A DNA stretch of 64,000 bases from Lentilactobacillus raoultii (GCF_900411375.1 NZ_LS422985.1:1-64000); one strand, 5' to 3'; counted from the stretch's first letter, positions 8,634 to 17,659 are shown. The notes: generated by a model not told the origin, from the sequence alone. Program-made: numbers and translations.

Positions 8634-9599
8634 GTGATTGAATACACAAGCCCGTTAATTGTTCAAAGGGCAGACCCCTATATTTATAAACACACCGATG
8701 GTTACTATTACTTTACCGCTTCGGTTCCAGCCTATAATTTGATTGAGATTCGCCGGGCCCATACTCTTGAAGGGCTTGCTCATGCGGCGCCACGAACTAT
8801 TTGGCGCAAACATGAAAGCGGTCCCATGAGTCAGCTGATTTGGGCGCCAGAATTACATTTTATTGATGGTAAATGGTTTATTTATTTTGCGGCGGCTGAA
8901 ACAACGGCGCTAGATAAATTAGGCATGTTCCAGCACCGCATGTTCTGCATCGAATGCGATGCGGCTGATCCAATGCGCAGTGAAGATGATTGGGTTGAAC
9001 GTGGTCAGGTTGAAACCGGAATGGACACGTTCAGCCTTGATGCCACTACGTTTGAACACGATGGCAAGCTTTACTACGTTTGGGCACAAAAGGATAACGC
9101 GATTAAAGGTAATTCCAATTTGTACATTGCTGAAATGGCTAATCCATGGACTTTAAAGACAAAACCGGTCATGCTTTCAAAGCCGGAATATGACTGGGAA
9201 ATCCGGGGTTTCTGGGTAAATGAAGGCCCCGCTGTGATTCATCGAAATGGTCGCTTCTTCTTGACTTATTCCGCTAGTGCGACTGATGAGAATTACGCGA
9301 TGGGAATGCTGACGGTGGCCGATAATGTTGATTTACTGGATGCCGCAAACTGGTCCAAATCAAAAGAACCGGTTTTCAAGAGTGATTTGGCTACGCATCA
9401 ATATGGACCCGGTCATAATTCGTTCACCGTTGCGGAAGATGGTAAGACCGATCTGATGGTTTACCATTGCCGTAACTATACCGATATTAAGGGTGATCCG
9501 CTTTACGATCCAAATCGGCACACCAAAGTTCAGCCGTTCACTTGGAATGAGGATGGTACACCCAACTTTGGCAAGCCAACCCCGTATAACTACGATTAG
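8634..9599 (+). CDS. GH43 arabinofuranosidase / exo-arabinanase
   Basis: A 321-residue single-domain five-bladed propeller enzyme, cytoplasmic (no signal peptide). The GH43 triad is visible: D14 in RADPYIY (base), D136 in SLDATTF (pKa modulator) and E197 in VNEGPAV (acid). Length and motifs fit the exo-acting alpha-L-arabinofuranosidase/beta-xylosidase-like subfamilies. The neighbouring GH93 gene argues for arabino-oligosaccharides as substrate. The GTG at 8634 is preferred because AGGAG ends 8 bases upstream; an earlier GTG at 8610 has no ribosome site. First gene of the arabinan cluster. Confidence 0.9.
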   Translation: MIEYTSPLIVQRADPYIYKHTDGYYYFTASVPAYNLIEIRRAHTLEGLAHAAPRTIWRKHESGPMSQLIWAPELHFIDGKWFIYFAAAETTALDKLGMFQHRMFCIECDAADPMRSEDDWVERGQVETGMDTFSLDATTFEHDGKLYYVWAQKDNAIKGNSNLYIAEMANPWTLKTKPVMLSKPEYDWEIRGFWVNEGPAVIHRNGRFFLTYSASATDENYAMGMLTVADNVDLLDAANWSKSKEPVFKSDLATHQYGPGHNSFTVAEDGKTDLMVYHCRNYTDIKGDPLYDPNRHTKVQPFTWNEDGTPNFGKPTPYNYD

Positions 9600-9640
9600 T
9601 TAAATGTCAGTGGGATTAAGGGTTTGTCTGTAAGTTATAT

Positions 9641-9680
9641 AGAAGCTAAATAAATGATGATCAGGAACAGCTTCTGTTTT
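9641..9680 (+). terminator. Weak hairpin after GH43
   Basis: AGAAGCT (9641-9647) pairs with AGCTTCT (9669-9675), followed by GTTTTT. The loop is long and the stem short, so this may attenuate rather than stop transcription before the symporter gene. Confidence 0.45.
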
Positions 9681-9751
9681 TGCAATTGTATAAGTGATCT
9701 TTTTCACATAATTACAAAATTAACAATTGATTATTTTAGGAGGCAGGCATT

Positions 9752-11023
9752 ATGCAAAATGATGCAAATGTGCCACAAAAGAAAGTAAGTAAGCACTTCT
9801 GGGGTTTCCCATTTACCCACTTTACCTACTTCTTTATGTGGCAAATTATTTTTGGGTATTTAACTCTCTGGATGGAACAGGTCGGCCATATGAATGGTGC
9901 CGAAGCCGGGGTTGTTTTCTCGGCCATGGCTGGTTTATCACTCTTGTTCCAGCCGGCATTTGGTGTGATTTCCGATAAGCTGTTATTTAAAAAGAATCTG
10001 CTATTTACAATTTCAATTGCGGCGATGTTGATTGGCCCCTACTTCCAGTGGATTTTCCTGCCACTGATGTCGATTAACTCAATGCTGGTGGCCATTGTGA
10101 CTGGAATTTACCTTTGCTTCATCTTTAATGGTGGTGTTTCGGTTATCGAACAATATGTTCAACGGGCAAGTTTGGCCAATGGCTTTGAATATGGACATTC
10201 CCGAATGGGTGGTTCGCTAGCTGGAATGGTTGCTTCATTCGTTGGTGGTCAAATTTTCCTGTGGCAGCCCAACTCCATTTTTTGGGCATGTACAATTTCA
10301 GCAACTATCCTGACCGGGTTACTATTATTCAGTGATAAAGTTGATATGGATAACGCTTCGGCAGCTGGTGATACTTCCAATTCATTGGATATGAAGCAAA
10401 TTGGCAAAATTTTCAAATTGAAGAACTTCTGGTACTTGTCAATCTTCTACATTGGGACATCTGCTATTTACGATGTGTTTGATCAACAGTTTATCATCTT
10501 CTTCAAGACGTTCTTCCATTCTGCAGCTGCCGGAACGCAGGCTTACAGTTACATGACGACAGCGCAGATTGGTTTAGAATTTCTCTTGATGTTCCCGATG
10601 CCTTGGATTATCAACCGTATCGGATCACGAAACGGCTTAATTGCCTATGGTGTAATTTTGGCTATCCGAATTATTGGGTCTGCATTGTCACCAAGTCTGA
10701 TTTGGGTGATTGTCCTTCGGTTGTTAGCTGGATTCGAAATGCCACTGGTACTGGTTTCTATCATGAAGTACATTGCTGGAGCTTTCGATGTCAGAGTTTA
10801 CGCGACGGTTTACGCGTTGGCGTCCAACTTTGCTAAACAAATCTCAGTCTTCATCTTCTCAGCGGTTGCTGGTAGTATGTACGATTCAATCGGCTTCCAG
10901 CATGCTTATCTGATTTTAGGTGCAATCGTTGCCGTTGTAACGATCTTTGCAGCCTTTGTATTAAAGAAGGAAAATCCGGTTCAGGCTGGTGAACGAGATG
11001 AAAACGGGAAGGCTAAAGCCTAA
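9752..11023 (+). CDS. Oligosaccharide:H+ symporter family MFS transporter (LacY-like)
   Basis: A 423-residue MFS permease with 12 hydrophobic segments. The N-terminus (HFWGFPFTHFTYFFMWQIIFGYL) and the FGVISDKL loop between helices 2 and 3 resemble the LacY/RafB oligosaccharide:H+ symporters. It lies between the GH43 and GH93 genes, so short arabino-oligosaccharides are the likely cargo. The ATG follows AGGAGG. The terminal Lys/Glu-rich tail is cytoplasmic. Confidence 0.88.
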   Translation: MQNDANVPQKKVSKHFWGFPFTHFTYFFMWQIIFGYLTLWMEQVGHMNGAEAGVVFSAMAGLSLLFQPAFGVISDKLLFKKNLLFTISIAAMLIGPYFQWIFLPLMSINSMLVAIVTGIYLCFIFNGGVSVIEQYVQRASLANGFEYGHSRMGGSLAGMVASFVGGQIFLWQPNSIFWACTISATILTGLLLFSDKVDMDNASAAGDTSNSLDMKQIGKIFKLKNFWYLSIFYIGTSAIYDVFDQQFIIFFKTFFHSAAAGTQAYSYMTTAQIGLEFLLMFPMPWIINRIGSRNGLIAYGVILAIRIIGSALSPSLIWVIVLRLLAGFEMPLVLVSIMKYIAGAFDVRVYATVYALASNFAKQISVFIFSAVAGSMYDSIGFQHAYLILGAIVAVVTIFAAFVLKKENPVQAGERDENGKAKA

Positions 11024-11062
11024 ATAATTTGATTAACGCTTGATTGTTAATTTAAAATTCTT

Positions 11063-11103
11063 GAGGGAATTATTATCTTCACTTGTTGGTAATAGTTTCC
11101 TTT
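11063..11103 (+). terminator. Imperfect terminator after the symporter
   Basis: AGGGAATTATTA pairs imperfectly with TAATAGTTTCCTTT, closing the symporter transcript. The GH93 gene follows with its own cre-like element. Confidence 0.45.
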
Positions 11104-11118
11104 CTTGTCTGAAAAAAG

Positions 11119-11132
11119 TGTAAGCGCTTCAT
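11119..11132 (+). promoter_or_regulatory. cre-like site upstream of GH93
   Basis: TGTAAGCGCTTCAT has the AAGCGCTT palindromic core of CcpA sites and lies about 125 bases before the GH93 start. The right half deviates from consensus. Confidence 0.5.
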
Positions 11133-11255
11133 GAAAATGTTGGGCTAATTGTTAATTAGCATAGGAAATAGTATATTTGGAAGTAAATGAGGGATGCTTT
11201 TGTTAAAAAGCAGTCAAGATCTTAACGATGTTATGAGTCTCTTCGGGAGGTGTTT

Positions 11256-12326
11256 ATGATTTATAATCAAGTTTCTAATACAAATACCAGCACGGACAAT
11301 CATATTGTAACTGTCGCCAATCGTCAAAATTTGCCTAATTCCACCGGGCCGGTAGTGTTATATGGCAGGGGAATGGTTACGACTCATCAAAATGATCCGG
11401 CTTATAATGGTCGTTTATATGCGACTTCAGAAAATTATGTAACAGGTGAACCATCTTTTAAAATTTTTGAGAGTGGCGATCATGGTAACACTTGGAATAA
11501 GGTTAGCGAGGTCAAGGATACCCAAAACCGAGGTGGAATGCGGTATCAACCATTTCTCTATGAATTGCCTGAAAGAATTGGGGATATGCCGGCTGGAACA
11601 TTGATTTGTGCAGGTAATGCGATTCCCAAAGATTTGAGTACCAGTTCAATTGATCTCTACAAGAGTGTGGATCATGGTAGGTCGTGGACTTATTTGAGTA
11701 CGGTTGCTCAAGGTGGTAAGGCCACGACAACGACCACCGGTAATGGACCGGTTTGGGAACCATTCTTGACAGTGATTGACCATAAATTGGTTTGTTACTA
11801 CTCTGACGAGCGAGACAAACCAGCTCATAGTCAACTACTTGCTCATGAGACGTCAACAAATGGGATTAATTGGAGTAAGGAAGTCCAGGATGTTGCTGAC
11901 CCGGATGCAAAGGGACGTCCAGGGATGGCAACAGTTGCAAAGATGGCAAATGGTAAATATATTATGACCTACGAGGTTGTTGGCCATAACGGCGGAAATT
12001 ATTCTGCTTATAAGCTTTCAGATGACGGGTTTAACTGGCAACCAACTAATTTAGGTACTAAGTTTGCTTCCGGCGGTTCACCATATGTAACGGTTCTGAG
12101 CGATGGGACTGTTGTTGCTAATAGTACGGAAAGTAATGTCTATGTAAGCAAAAATGATGCAAAAGATTGGCAAAGTGTTGATACGCCAATGCCGGGTGCC
12201 TATTCACGATCATTAACACCATTGCCAAATGGACAAATGTTGATTGTTAACGGCGGTGGTTATGCCGGACCAACGAGTAATGCCAATCATAGTTTGACAT
12301 CGTTAGTCTGGAAGCTGCCTTCCTAA
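11256..12326 (+). CDS. GH93 exo-alpha-1,5-L-arabinanase
   Basis: A 356-residue six-bladed beta-propeller. Two Asp-box (BNR) motifs are seen, SGDHGNTW (73-80) and SVDHGRSW (137-144). GPVWEPFL with E168 and MTYEVVG with E240 correspond to the two catalytic glutamates of the fungal GH93 enzyme Arb93A by motif and approximate numbering. The family releases arabinobiose from chain ends of linear arabinan. There is no signal peptide, so it works on imported oligosaccharides. The ATG at 11256 follows GGGAGG by 5 bases; a GTG at 11250 overlaps that site and is rejected. Confidence 0.85.
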   Translation: MIYNQVSNTNTSTDNHIVTVANRQNLPNSTGPVVLYGRGMVTTHQNDPAYNGRLYATSENYVTGEPSFKIFESGDHGNTWNKVSEVKDTQNRGGMRYQPFLYELPERIGDMPAGTLICAGNAIPKDLSTSSIDLYKSVDHGRSWTYLSTVAQGGKATTTTTGNGPVWEPFLTVIDHKLVCYYSDERDKPAHSQLLAHETSTNGINWSKEVQDVADPDAKGRPGMATVAKMANGKYIMTYEVVGHNGGNYSAYKLSDDGFNWQPTNLGTKFASGGSPYVTVLSDGTVVANSTESNVYVSKNDAKDWQSVDTPMPGAYSRSLTPLPNGQMLIVNGGGYAGPTSNANHSLTSLVWKLPS

Positions 12327-12428
12327 TATCTCTCTTTGGTGTTGGATAGAATACCTACTATAATTATTATCCAAAGTAGCTTAACATTTTATACTCTTTA
12401 ATTTTTAAGAGGGAAGAAGGCGTCTTCA

Positions 12429-12770
12429 ATGGCATCAAAAAACTGGGTTCTTTTTTTCATTAAACGAAATTTAAAACAAAAAGGTATTCCCTCCGATAAC
12501 ATTAGTTTTGAAGAAGTGGATGAGCATGCTGTGATTTGGATGGCTCGGCTTTTCTATCCGGAAAATGCGACACAAGGCATAGAGTTACTTTGGTATATTA
12601 ATAACTTGCTGGAACAGTTTCATTCTCCACTGTACCGTATGCAAATTGAAAAAAGTAGGGACCCTGCAAAACGTGAAGTGGTCGATCAGGTAGCGTTGAT
12701 ATTTAACAAAAAAGATTTTGACGACGTTAATCAGCGCATCGATGACATGTTTGGCAAAGGTAATCGTTAA
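12429..12770 (+). CDS. Hypothetical small soluble protein
   Basis: A 113-residue protein not assigned to any family. It is mixed helical, with an aromatic-rich middle (VIWMARLFYPENATQGIELLWYINNL) and an acidic, charged C-terminus. No membrane segment or signal peptide. AGAAGG precedes the ATG at moderate spacing and the reading frame is clean. It stands about 100 bases after the GH93 stop and is followed by a strong bidirectional terminator, so it may be the last gene of the arabinan block. Function unknown. Confidence 0.6.
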   Translation: MASKNWVLFFIKRNLKQKGIPSDNISFEEVDEHAVIWMARLFYPENATQGIELLWYINNLLEQFHSPLYRMQIEKSRDPAKREVVDQVALIFNKKDFDDVNQRIDDMFGKGNR

Positions 12771-12853
12771 AGCTGAATGGTACTTGGTTGAGAGCTTAGA
12801 GCCCAAGTTGATATTTGACTGGAAGATAAGCCAAGATTTTAATGCAATAAAGA

Positions 12854-12906
12854 AAATAAGTCTGTGTCATCAACGCACTAAATGGCTTGATGACACAGGC
12901 TTATTT
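12854..12906. terminator. Bidirectional terminator
   Basis: A 20-base arm (AAATAAG, CTGTGTCATCAA) pairs almost completely with 12887-12906. It separates the rightward orphan gene from the leftward amidohydrolase gene and can serve both. Confidence 0.85.
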
Positions 12907-12947
12907 GATTGATGATCTTTTAAACCCGTTTCTAAACTGGCCTGAGA

Positions 12948-14528
12948 TTAGTCACCCTTTTGATAAACTTTCTCGCCAGCCATCCAAGTCTGTTCAACCT
13001 GAATGTCTTTGATCTTGTCAGTTGGCACCGTGAAGATATCCTGATCAAGAACCACAAAGTCACCAGCATATCCGCGACGAAGCTGACCATTGTGGGTAAA
13101 GCCGCCAACTCTGGCACCGGTATTGGTGTAGGCCAAGACAGCTTCCGGCACAGTGATCGCTTCATCGGCGTTAACAACATCTTGGTTGGCTGCCTTTCGG
13201 GTAACGGCCGCATAAATGCCGACGAAAGGATTATCGGGTTCCGCCCACGGTGTGCAGGGGGCATCCGAACTTAACGCCAACATCGCGGTTGAATTCAACA
13301 TCGATTTAATTCGGTAGGCGTTTTTGAACTGTGCTTGATTAAGATAGGACCGGTACGATTCATCTTCAGCGAAAAAGAAGATCGGTTGGGTCACCAACGC
13401 GTAGTTCATGCGGGCCCGATTAAGTTCTTTTAGCATTTGATCTGATAAAAGCGAGGCGTGTTCAATTCGAATGGATGGCCGATCATCCAACCAAGGGGTT
13501 AAATCAGCCGTGACGTCAATCACTAATTGAATGGCGGCATCTCCCATCGCGTGAATTGCGACTTGGAGGTGGTGCTCACTGGCATACCAAACAGCTTGTT
13601 TTAATCGATCGGCATTGGTTAACAGAACACCTGATTTGCCATCCGGATAAGGTTGCTTATTATAGGCGGTTTCACCAGAAATACTGCCATCCATAAAGAC
13701 TTTAATCCCGGCAATTCGCAGGTCCTCTTGAGTCGTTGGTTTAACCACTTGGCCTGGCATCAACTCGTTGAAAACGTAGTAAATGGCCGTTTTGGGCTTA
13801 AAGCCGTCGGTGCGGGCATCTTGATAAAGCTGAAGCGAATCATAGGGTCGAAAGCGGCCCATTAGTTCGCCAATGGCAACGATCCCGTTCGTCAAATAAT
13901 GATCGGAACTCTTGGCCATGTTGTCGACGTCAGCCAGATAACTTTGGGCCGACTTAGCCTGAATTAATAACTGAGTTGCCGCAACTTCTTTCATATAGCC
14001 GTTGGGTCGGCCATCCGGAAAATGGCCAATCACGCCGCCAGTCGGATTTGGCGTATTGGCGTCGATGCCGGCTAATTCCAAAGCCTTGGAGTTGCCGACC
14101 GATGAATGACAATCGGAACGATAGATAAAAATGGGTTGGCTGGTTGAGACATCGTCCAGGTCGTCAATAGTTGGGGAGCGGTGTTCGGCTAGATTGGACT
14201 CGTCAAAGCCCCAGCCTTCAATCCAAACTGACGGCCCCTGCCCATAAGCCGGTGAATTTTTAAGTGCCGTTTTCATTTCGGCAATGCTGTTAACTGCCGG
14301 TGGCGTGCAGGCAACCCCGTGTAAGGCATCGGCAATATACTTAGGATGAGTGTGGGCGTCGACAAATCCCGGCAACACCGTTTTCCCATGGAGATCAATG
14401 GCATCCGGATCGGTGACTTCATCAGTTTCGCCGACGTGGGTGACGACGCCGTCCGTAATATTCATGGCCGAGGCAAAATGATTAGCGTCAGTCCCAAGAA
14501 AAATCTTGGCATTTTTAAAGGTTGGCAT
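12948..14528 (-). CDS. YtcJ-like metal-dependent amidohydrolase
   Basis: A 526-residue cytosolic hydrolase of the amidohydrolase-3 (YtcJ) group. Motifs in order: LPGFVDAHTHP (metal-binding His pair), a central FMDGSISGETA, VAIHAMGDAAI and the late SSDAPCTPWAEPDNPF (catalytic Asp). The substrate of this group is generally unknown; aryl or acyl amides are likely. The start at 14528 is chosen because AGGAGG lies 6 bases upstream; a longer frame adds 22 residues without a ribosome site. It is transcribed alone. Confidence 0.88.
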   Translation of the reverse strand: MPTFKNAKIFLGTDANHFASAMNITDGVVTHVGETDEVTDPDAIDLHGKTVLPGFVDAHTHPKYIADALHGVACTPPAVNSIAEMKTALKNSPAYGQGPSVWIEGWGFDESNLAEHRSPTIDDLDDVSTSQPIFIYRSDCHSSVGNSKALELAGIDANTPNPTGGVIGHFPDGRPNGYMKEVAATQLLIQAKSAQSYLADVDNMAKSSDHYLTNGIVAIGELMGRFRPYDSLQLYQDARTDGFKPKTAIYYVFNELMPGQVVKPTTQEDLRIAGIKVFMDGSISGETAYNKQPYPDGKSGVLLTNADRLKQAVWYASEHHLQVAIHAMGDAAIQLVIDVTADLTPWLDDRPSIRIEHASLLSDQMLKELNRARMNYALVTQPIFFFAEDESYRSYLNQAQFKNAYRIKSMLNSTAMLALSSDAPCTPWAEPDNPFVGIYAAVTRKAANQDVVNADEAITVPEAVLAYTNTGARVGGFTHNGQLRRGYAGDFVVLDQDIFTVPTDKIKDIQVEQTWMAGEKVYQKGD

Positions 14529-14663
14529 AAGAAACCTCCTTTTCGTTTGTAGGTTACTTTTATTATTGGGGTCCTTGGAAGAAATTGCAATCAATTAAGT
14601 GTCTTGAAGGTGATAAAATAGAAACGATCTAACTAATCAACCGAATGAGGTGAATCAATTATC

Positions 14664-15851
14664 ATGCAGTCTTTAGAATCGCATACGTTAAATGCCTTCT
14701 CTAAAAATATTCAACTGACCAGTCATCAAAAACAGGTTTTAAAACGAATAACGACTTTTACTAAGCGGCATCTTAATGAAGATGGCCATGCTGTGTTTGT
14801 CTTAATGGGGGATGCCGGCACTGGTAAAAGCTTGATTTTGAATCAACTATTTACCGATCTGGCTCAAAAAGTTAATGAGGCTTATTTTCTGGTTAATCAT
14901 CCTGAACTGCTGAAAGTTTACCGGGAATTAGCTGGCGAGACGCCTCACATGCTTAAAAAGTATTATCAGCGGCCGACCAGTTTTATCAATAAACTGCACA
15001 AGCAGCAACGACACGTGAATTTAACAGTCATCGATGAGGCCCATCTGTTGTTAAGCAAAGCAGATCATTACAATAATTATTACGGCGAAAATCAGCTCGA
15101 GGACATTATTAACTTAAGCAAGGTGACCATCGTGGTCTTTGATCCGCATCAGGTATTACGAACCAAGAGCTTTTGGACTAAGGATCGATTGTTAAATTTG
15201 ATTAAGCCTTATCCACATGATTTCGTGCACTTAAAGGAACAATTTCGGATGCAGGCCAGCCCACAGTTAATGGATTGGTTGGATCACTTCATTGACGGTG
15301 ACCCGATTGGCCCGCTTCCCAAAGAGATCGGCGACTATGACTTTCGGGTTTATCCAGATGCTCAAAGGATGTTTCAGGATATTGTTCGAAAAAACAACCA
15401 CTATGGCCTTTCCCGAATGACCTCTACCAGTGGTTATCCATCCACCCTAGATGGTGGTAAGCACTTAGTTAATGAAGGGAATTTTCATTTGCCGTGGGAT
15501 CAATATAACTTTACCAGTACACCCTGGGCCGAACAGCCCCAAACGATTAACGAAGTTGGCAGTATTTACACGGTCCAGGGGTTTGATCTGAACTATATTG
15601 GCATTATCATCGGCCCACCGTTTTATTTAACGTCTGATCACCGTTTAGGGGTTGATCCAAGTAAGGTGACCGACGTGGAGATTTTTAAGCACCGTCAGGA
15701 TTTAACCGGGAAGGATTATGAACACAGTAAAATTATTTTACTGAGAAATTCACTTAATGTCCTGTTAAGACGCGGAATCAAAGGGATGTATCTGCACGCC
15801 CATGAGCCAAATTTGGAACATTATTTGGAAAAGATGTCGCTGAAAAAGTGA
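14664..15851 (+). CDS. DUF2075-type P-loop ATPase/helicase-like protein
   Basis: A 395-residue protein with Walker A GDAGTGKS (about 49-56) and Walker B LTVIDEAH (about 114-121). Later, FRMQASPQLMDWL and the segment near VGSIYTVQGFDLNYIGIIIG match the superfamily-1 helicase-like arrangement of DUF2075 proteins. No nuclease or methylase domain is fused, and no such gene is adjacent. The ATG follows GAGGTGA. It is monocistronic and ends at a strong terminator. A role in nucleic-acid metabolism is likely; the precise task is unknown. Confidence 0.82.
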   Translation: MQSLESHTLNAFSKNIQLTSHQKQVLKRITTFTKRHLNEDGHAVFVLMGDAGTGKSLILNQLFTDLAQKVNEAYFLVNHPELLKVYRELAGETPHMLKKYYQRPTSFINKLHKQQRHVNLTVIDEAHLLLSKADHYNNYYGENQLEDIINLSKVTIVVFDPHQVLRTKSFWTKDRLLNLIKPYPHDFVHLKEQFRMQASPQLMDWLDHFIDGDPIGPLPKEIGDYDFRVYPDAQRMFQDIVRKNNHYGLSRMTSTSGYPSTLDGGKHLVNEGNFHLPWDQYNFTSTPWAEQPQTINEVGSIYTVQGFDLNYIGIIIGPPFYLTSDHRLGVDPSKVTDVEIFKHRQDLTGKDYEHSKIILLRNSLNVLLRRGIKGMYLHAHEPNLEHYLEKMSLKK

Positions 15852-15871
15852 TCAATAAAATGTCACAATCC

Positions 15872-15905
15872 AAAGTGTTGAGCAAAATTGCTTGGCACTT
15901 TTTTT
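15872..15905 (+). terminator. Terminator after the DUF2075 gene
   Basis: A 14-bp stem with G-U pairs (AAAGTGTTGAGCAA with TTGCTTGGCACTTT), a 2-base apparent loop and a T run. Confidence 0.88.
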
Positions 15906-16004
15906 AAACCTATTATAATGATAATCACAACCATAATAGTGGTTTGATCATGATGGCGAGCTGGATTGGTAGGAGACTGGTTCACCAGAGGCTGAGAATA
16001 ATAA

Positions 16005-16033
16005 TTGACAATTTAGTGTACTACATATATAGT
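16005..16033 (+). promoter_or_regulatory. Strong promoter of the YxeA-like gene
   Basis: A consensus -35 TTGACA (16005-16010), 17-base spacer and -10 TATAGT (16028-16033), about 40 bases before the start codon. The palindrome ACTACATATATAGT overlaps the -10 and could be an operator. Confidence 0.75.
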
Positions 16034-16071
16034 TAGTTGCGTAAGTAATTAACATGATAGGAGGAGCGCAC

Positions 16072-16431
16072 ATGAAGAAAGGGACACTTTATACCATTAT
16101 CGTCTTGGTGGTTTTAGCGGTTGTCGGCGGGGTTTGGTATCACCAAAATTATGGTAAAACTTACTATTATGGCCAAGTTGGCAATCTGGCCCGAACAGAA
16201 AAAGAATCGGGTGGTCCCGATGCCTATTATTATAAGATTACCGGGTACAATCAAAATGGTCAGGCTAAACGAATGGAAGTCGGTTCTTTTCAAGGTCACA
16301 AGTTTGTTAAGGGCCGCTATATTAAAATCGGCTGGTCTAAAAAACATGGGGTAATGTCCTATGAACAAACCACTTGGAAGAAAATTCCAAAGAAAGCTCA
16401 ATCAAAATTACCTAAGCCGGTTTATCCATAA
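16072..16431 (+). CDS. YxeA-like (DUF1093) small secreted or membrane-anchored protein
   Basis: A 119-residue protein. The N-terminus MKKGTLYTIIVLVVLAVVGGVWY is a signal anchor. The extracellular part has the YYYGQVGN...YYKITGYNQNGQ...KGRYIKIGWSKKHGV pattern of the YxeA family, a small OB-like domain of unknown role. The ATG at 16072 follows AGGAGG by 7 bases; an ATG at 16054 lies before that site and is not used. It has its own strong promoter and a strong terminator. Confidence 0.75.
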   Translation: MKKGTLYTIIVLVVLAVVGGVWYHQNYGKTYYYGQVGNLARTEKESGGPDAYYYKITGYNQNGQAKRMEVGSFQGHKFVKGRYIKIGWSKKHGVMSYEQTTWKKIPKKAQSKLPKPVYP

Positions 16432-16449
16432 TTAATTAAGAAGGCTTGC

Positions 16450-16501
16450 AAAAAACGAGTTTGAAACCAACAGCTGACGGTTTGCTTCAAACTCGTTTTT
16501 T
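16450..16501. terminator. Bidirectional terminator
   Basis: A 15-bp perfect outer stem (AAAAACGAGTTTGAA) flanked by A and T runs, placed between converging genes. Confidence 0.9.
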
Positions 16502-16509
16502 AGTGATTC

Positions 16510-17190
16510 TTAGATCATTGAGATGAAATTGTTTAAAAAGTGGAGGCCGATTGAATAGCGAATATCCCGGAAGTGCATGTAGGTGAAAGATAAGAAGCAT
16601 CCTAGACCAGAATACATCAACCAGTTAACGTTAAACTGCAACTCATGCGCAAAGCCAAATAACAACCCACTGGCGATGATGGCCAACAAATTATTGAGAC
16701 GGTTATCTTTATTAAAAAAGTAATTCATAAAGATTCCCCGAAAAATCAACTCTTCAAAAATTGGTGCCAAAACAACGGAGAAAATTGCGTTCCAAACCGG
16801 TAATCGGAGTTGATCGGCTTCGACAGCCTTTTGATTATCCGGCGTCATTAAGATGTGCTTGGCAATCAGGTAACTCCACAGCATTTGAAAGGCCAGCATT
16901 AACAGAAAGACCACAATAAATTCGGCAACCCGCTTTCGAGTCAGGCCGGTTTTGCCAAATCGACGAGGATTGCTGGCTTGAAGCTGTTTGCCATACCGCC
17001 ATGCAATGAGTGATAGTGCGGCCGCTGTGACGACCAAAGCAATTCCTAGAAGATGGCGAGTTAAAAAAGGATTGTGAGTATACTCACCGGCGACTTCAAG
17101 GAGGCCTGAAGCAAAGAGGTAAACAATTAAAAAGCCAATCCATTTACCAATTTGCCAAGCCTTGGTACCTAAATATTGATGAGGTTGCAT
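16510..17190 (-). CDS. CPBP-family intramembrane metalloprotease
   Basis: A 226-residue membrane protein with 6-7 hydrophobic segments. CPBP (CAAX protease/Abi) motifs: EELIFRG with E146/E147, FGFAHE with H182 and the late H217 in LHFLNN. In lactobacilli such proteins often sit with bacteriocin loci as self-immunity proteins, but no bacteriocin gene is near. Its ATG shares one base with the stop of the VOC gene (TAATG), so translation is coupled. Confidence 0.87.
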   Translation of the reverse strand: MQPHQYLGTKAWQIGKWIGFLIVYLFASGLLEVAGEYTHNPFLTRHLLGIALVVTAAALSLIAWRYGKQLQASNPRRFGKTGLTRKRVAEFIVVFLLMLAFQMLWSYLIAKHILMTPDNQKAVEADQLRLPVWNAIFSVVLAPIFEELIFRGIFMNYFFNKDNRLNNLLAIIASGLLFGFAHELQFNVNWLMYSGLGCFLSFTYMHFRDIRYSIGLHFLNNFISMI

Positions 17191-17540
17191 TATCTAAACT
17201 CGTTAACTTCAATCCGATTCTTATCCGGGTCAAGAATTGTCATTGAATTAACGTTTCTCCTATTTTCAGTTTTTTCATTAGGCTGCTCAACAATGTCGAC
17301 AAAGTAGTTAATCAAGTGGGCTTGGATATCTGCCATTGAGTCCTTGGCAATTAACCCGAATGAAATTGGCGTTACTTGCTCGACGACTTTAAATTCCAAA
17401 AACATTTTGCGCATGTCGGCTCCCAGATGACCATTTGGCAATTTGATGATTGGCAAATCAAAGACCTCATGGTAGAATCGTCGACTGGTTTCGAGATCGG
17501 AAACGGGGATAGTAATATATTCGATTTCTCTGATGTTCAT
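17190..17540 (-). CDS. VOC (glyoxalase/bleomycin-resistance) family protein
   Basis: A 116-residue single VOC module. The N-terminal pattern IEYITIPVSDLETSRRFYHEVFDLP and the C-terminal ILDPDKNRIEVNEF are typical, with the family's usual length; it should work as a dimer. The substrate (metabolite isomerisation, dioxygenation or drug binding) cannot be told. First gene of a two-gene unit with the CPBP protease. Confidence 0.85.
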   Translation of the reverse strand: MNIREIEYITIPVSDLETSRRFYHEVFDLPIIKLPNGHLGADMRKMFLEFKVVEQVTPISFGLIAKDSMADIQAHLINYFVDIVEQPNEKTENRRNVNSMTILDPDKNRIEVNEFR

Positions 17541-17588
17541 AAAAATTTCGTCCTTTTCACTGCGTAATGCTTACATTATATACCAATT

Positions 17589-17659
17589 GTTGCTCTAAAT
17601 ACTATTGATAATTGTTTAATGATTTACACGGATTGACTCTCCCTGCAATTTAGAGTAAC
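17589..17659 (+). promoter_or_regulatory. Possible leader structure upstream of the ABC-F gene
   Basis: GTTGCTCTAAAT (17589-17600) pairs with ATTTAGAGTAAC (17648-17659), with one G-U pair. Several ABC-F genes are controlled by leader attenuation; whether this stem is transcribed is unknown. Confidence 0.3.

Noticed and set aside
14664-15851. DUF2075 ATPase as part of a phage-defence system
   Set aside because: No nuclease, methylase or other defence gene is adjacent, and the gene is monocistronic; a general role is more likely.
15960-16000. CTGAGA word near a CTGG/CCAG hairpin, reminiscent of a TPP riboswitch
   Set aside because: It lies upstream of the strong promoter at 16005-16033, so it would not be in the transcript, and the rest of the aptamer is absent.
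16510-17540. CPBP protease as bacteriocin immunity protein
   Set aside because: No double-glycine leader peptide or bacteriocin transporter gene is nearby; it is coupled to a VOC gene instead.
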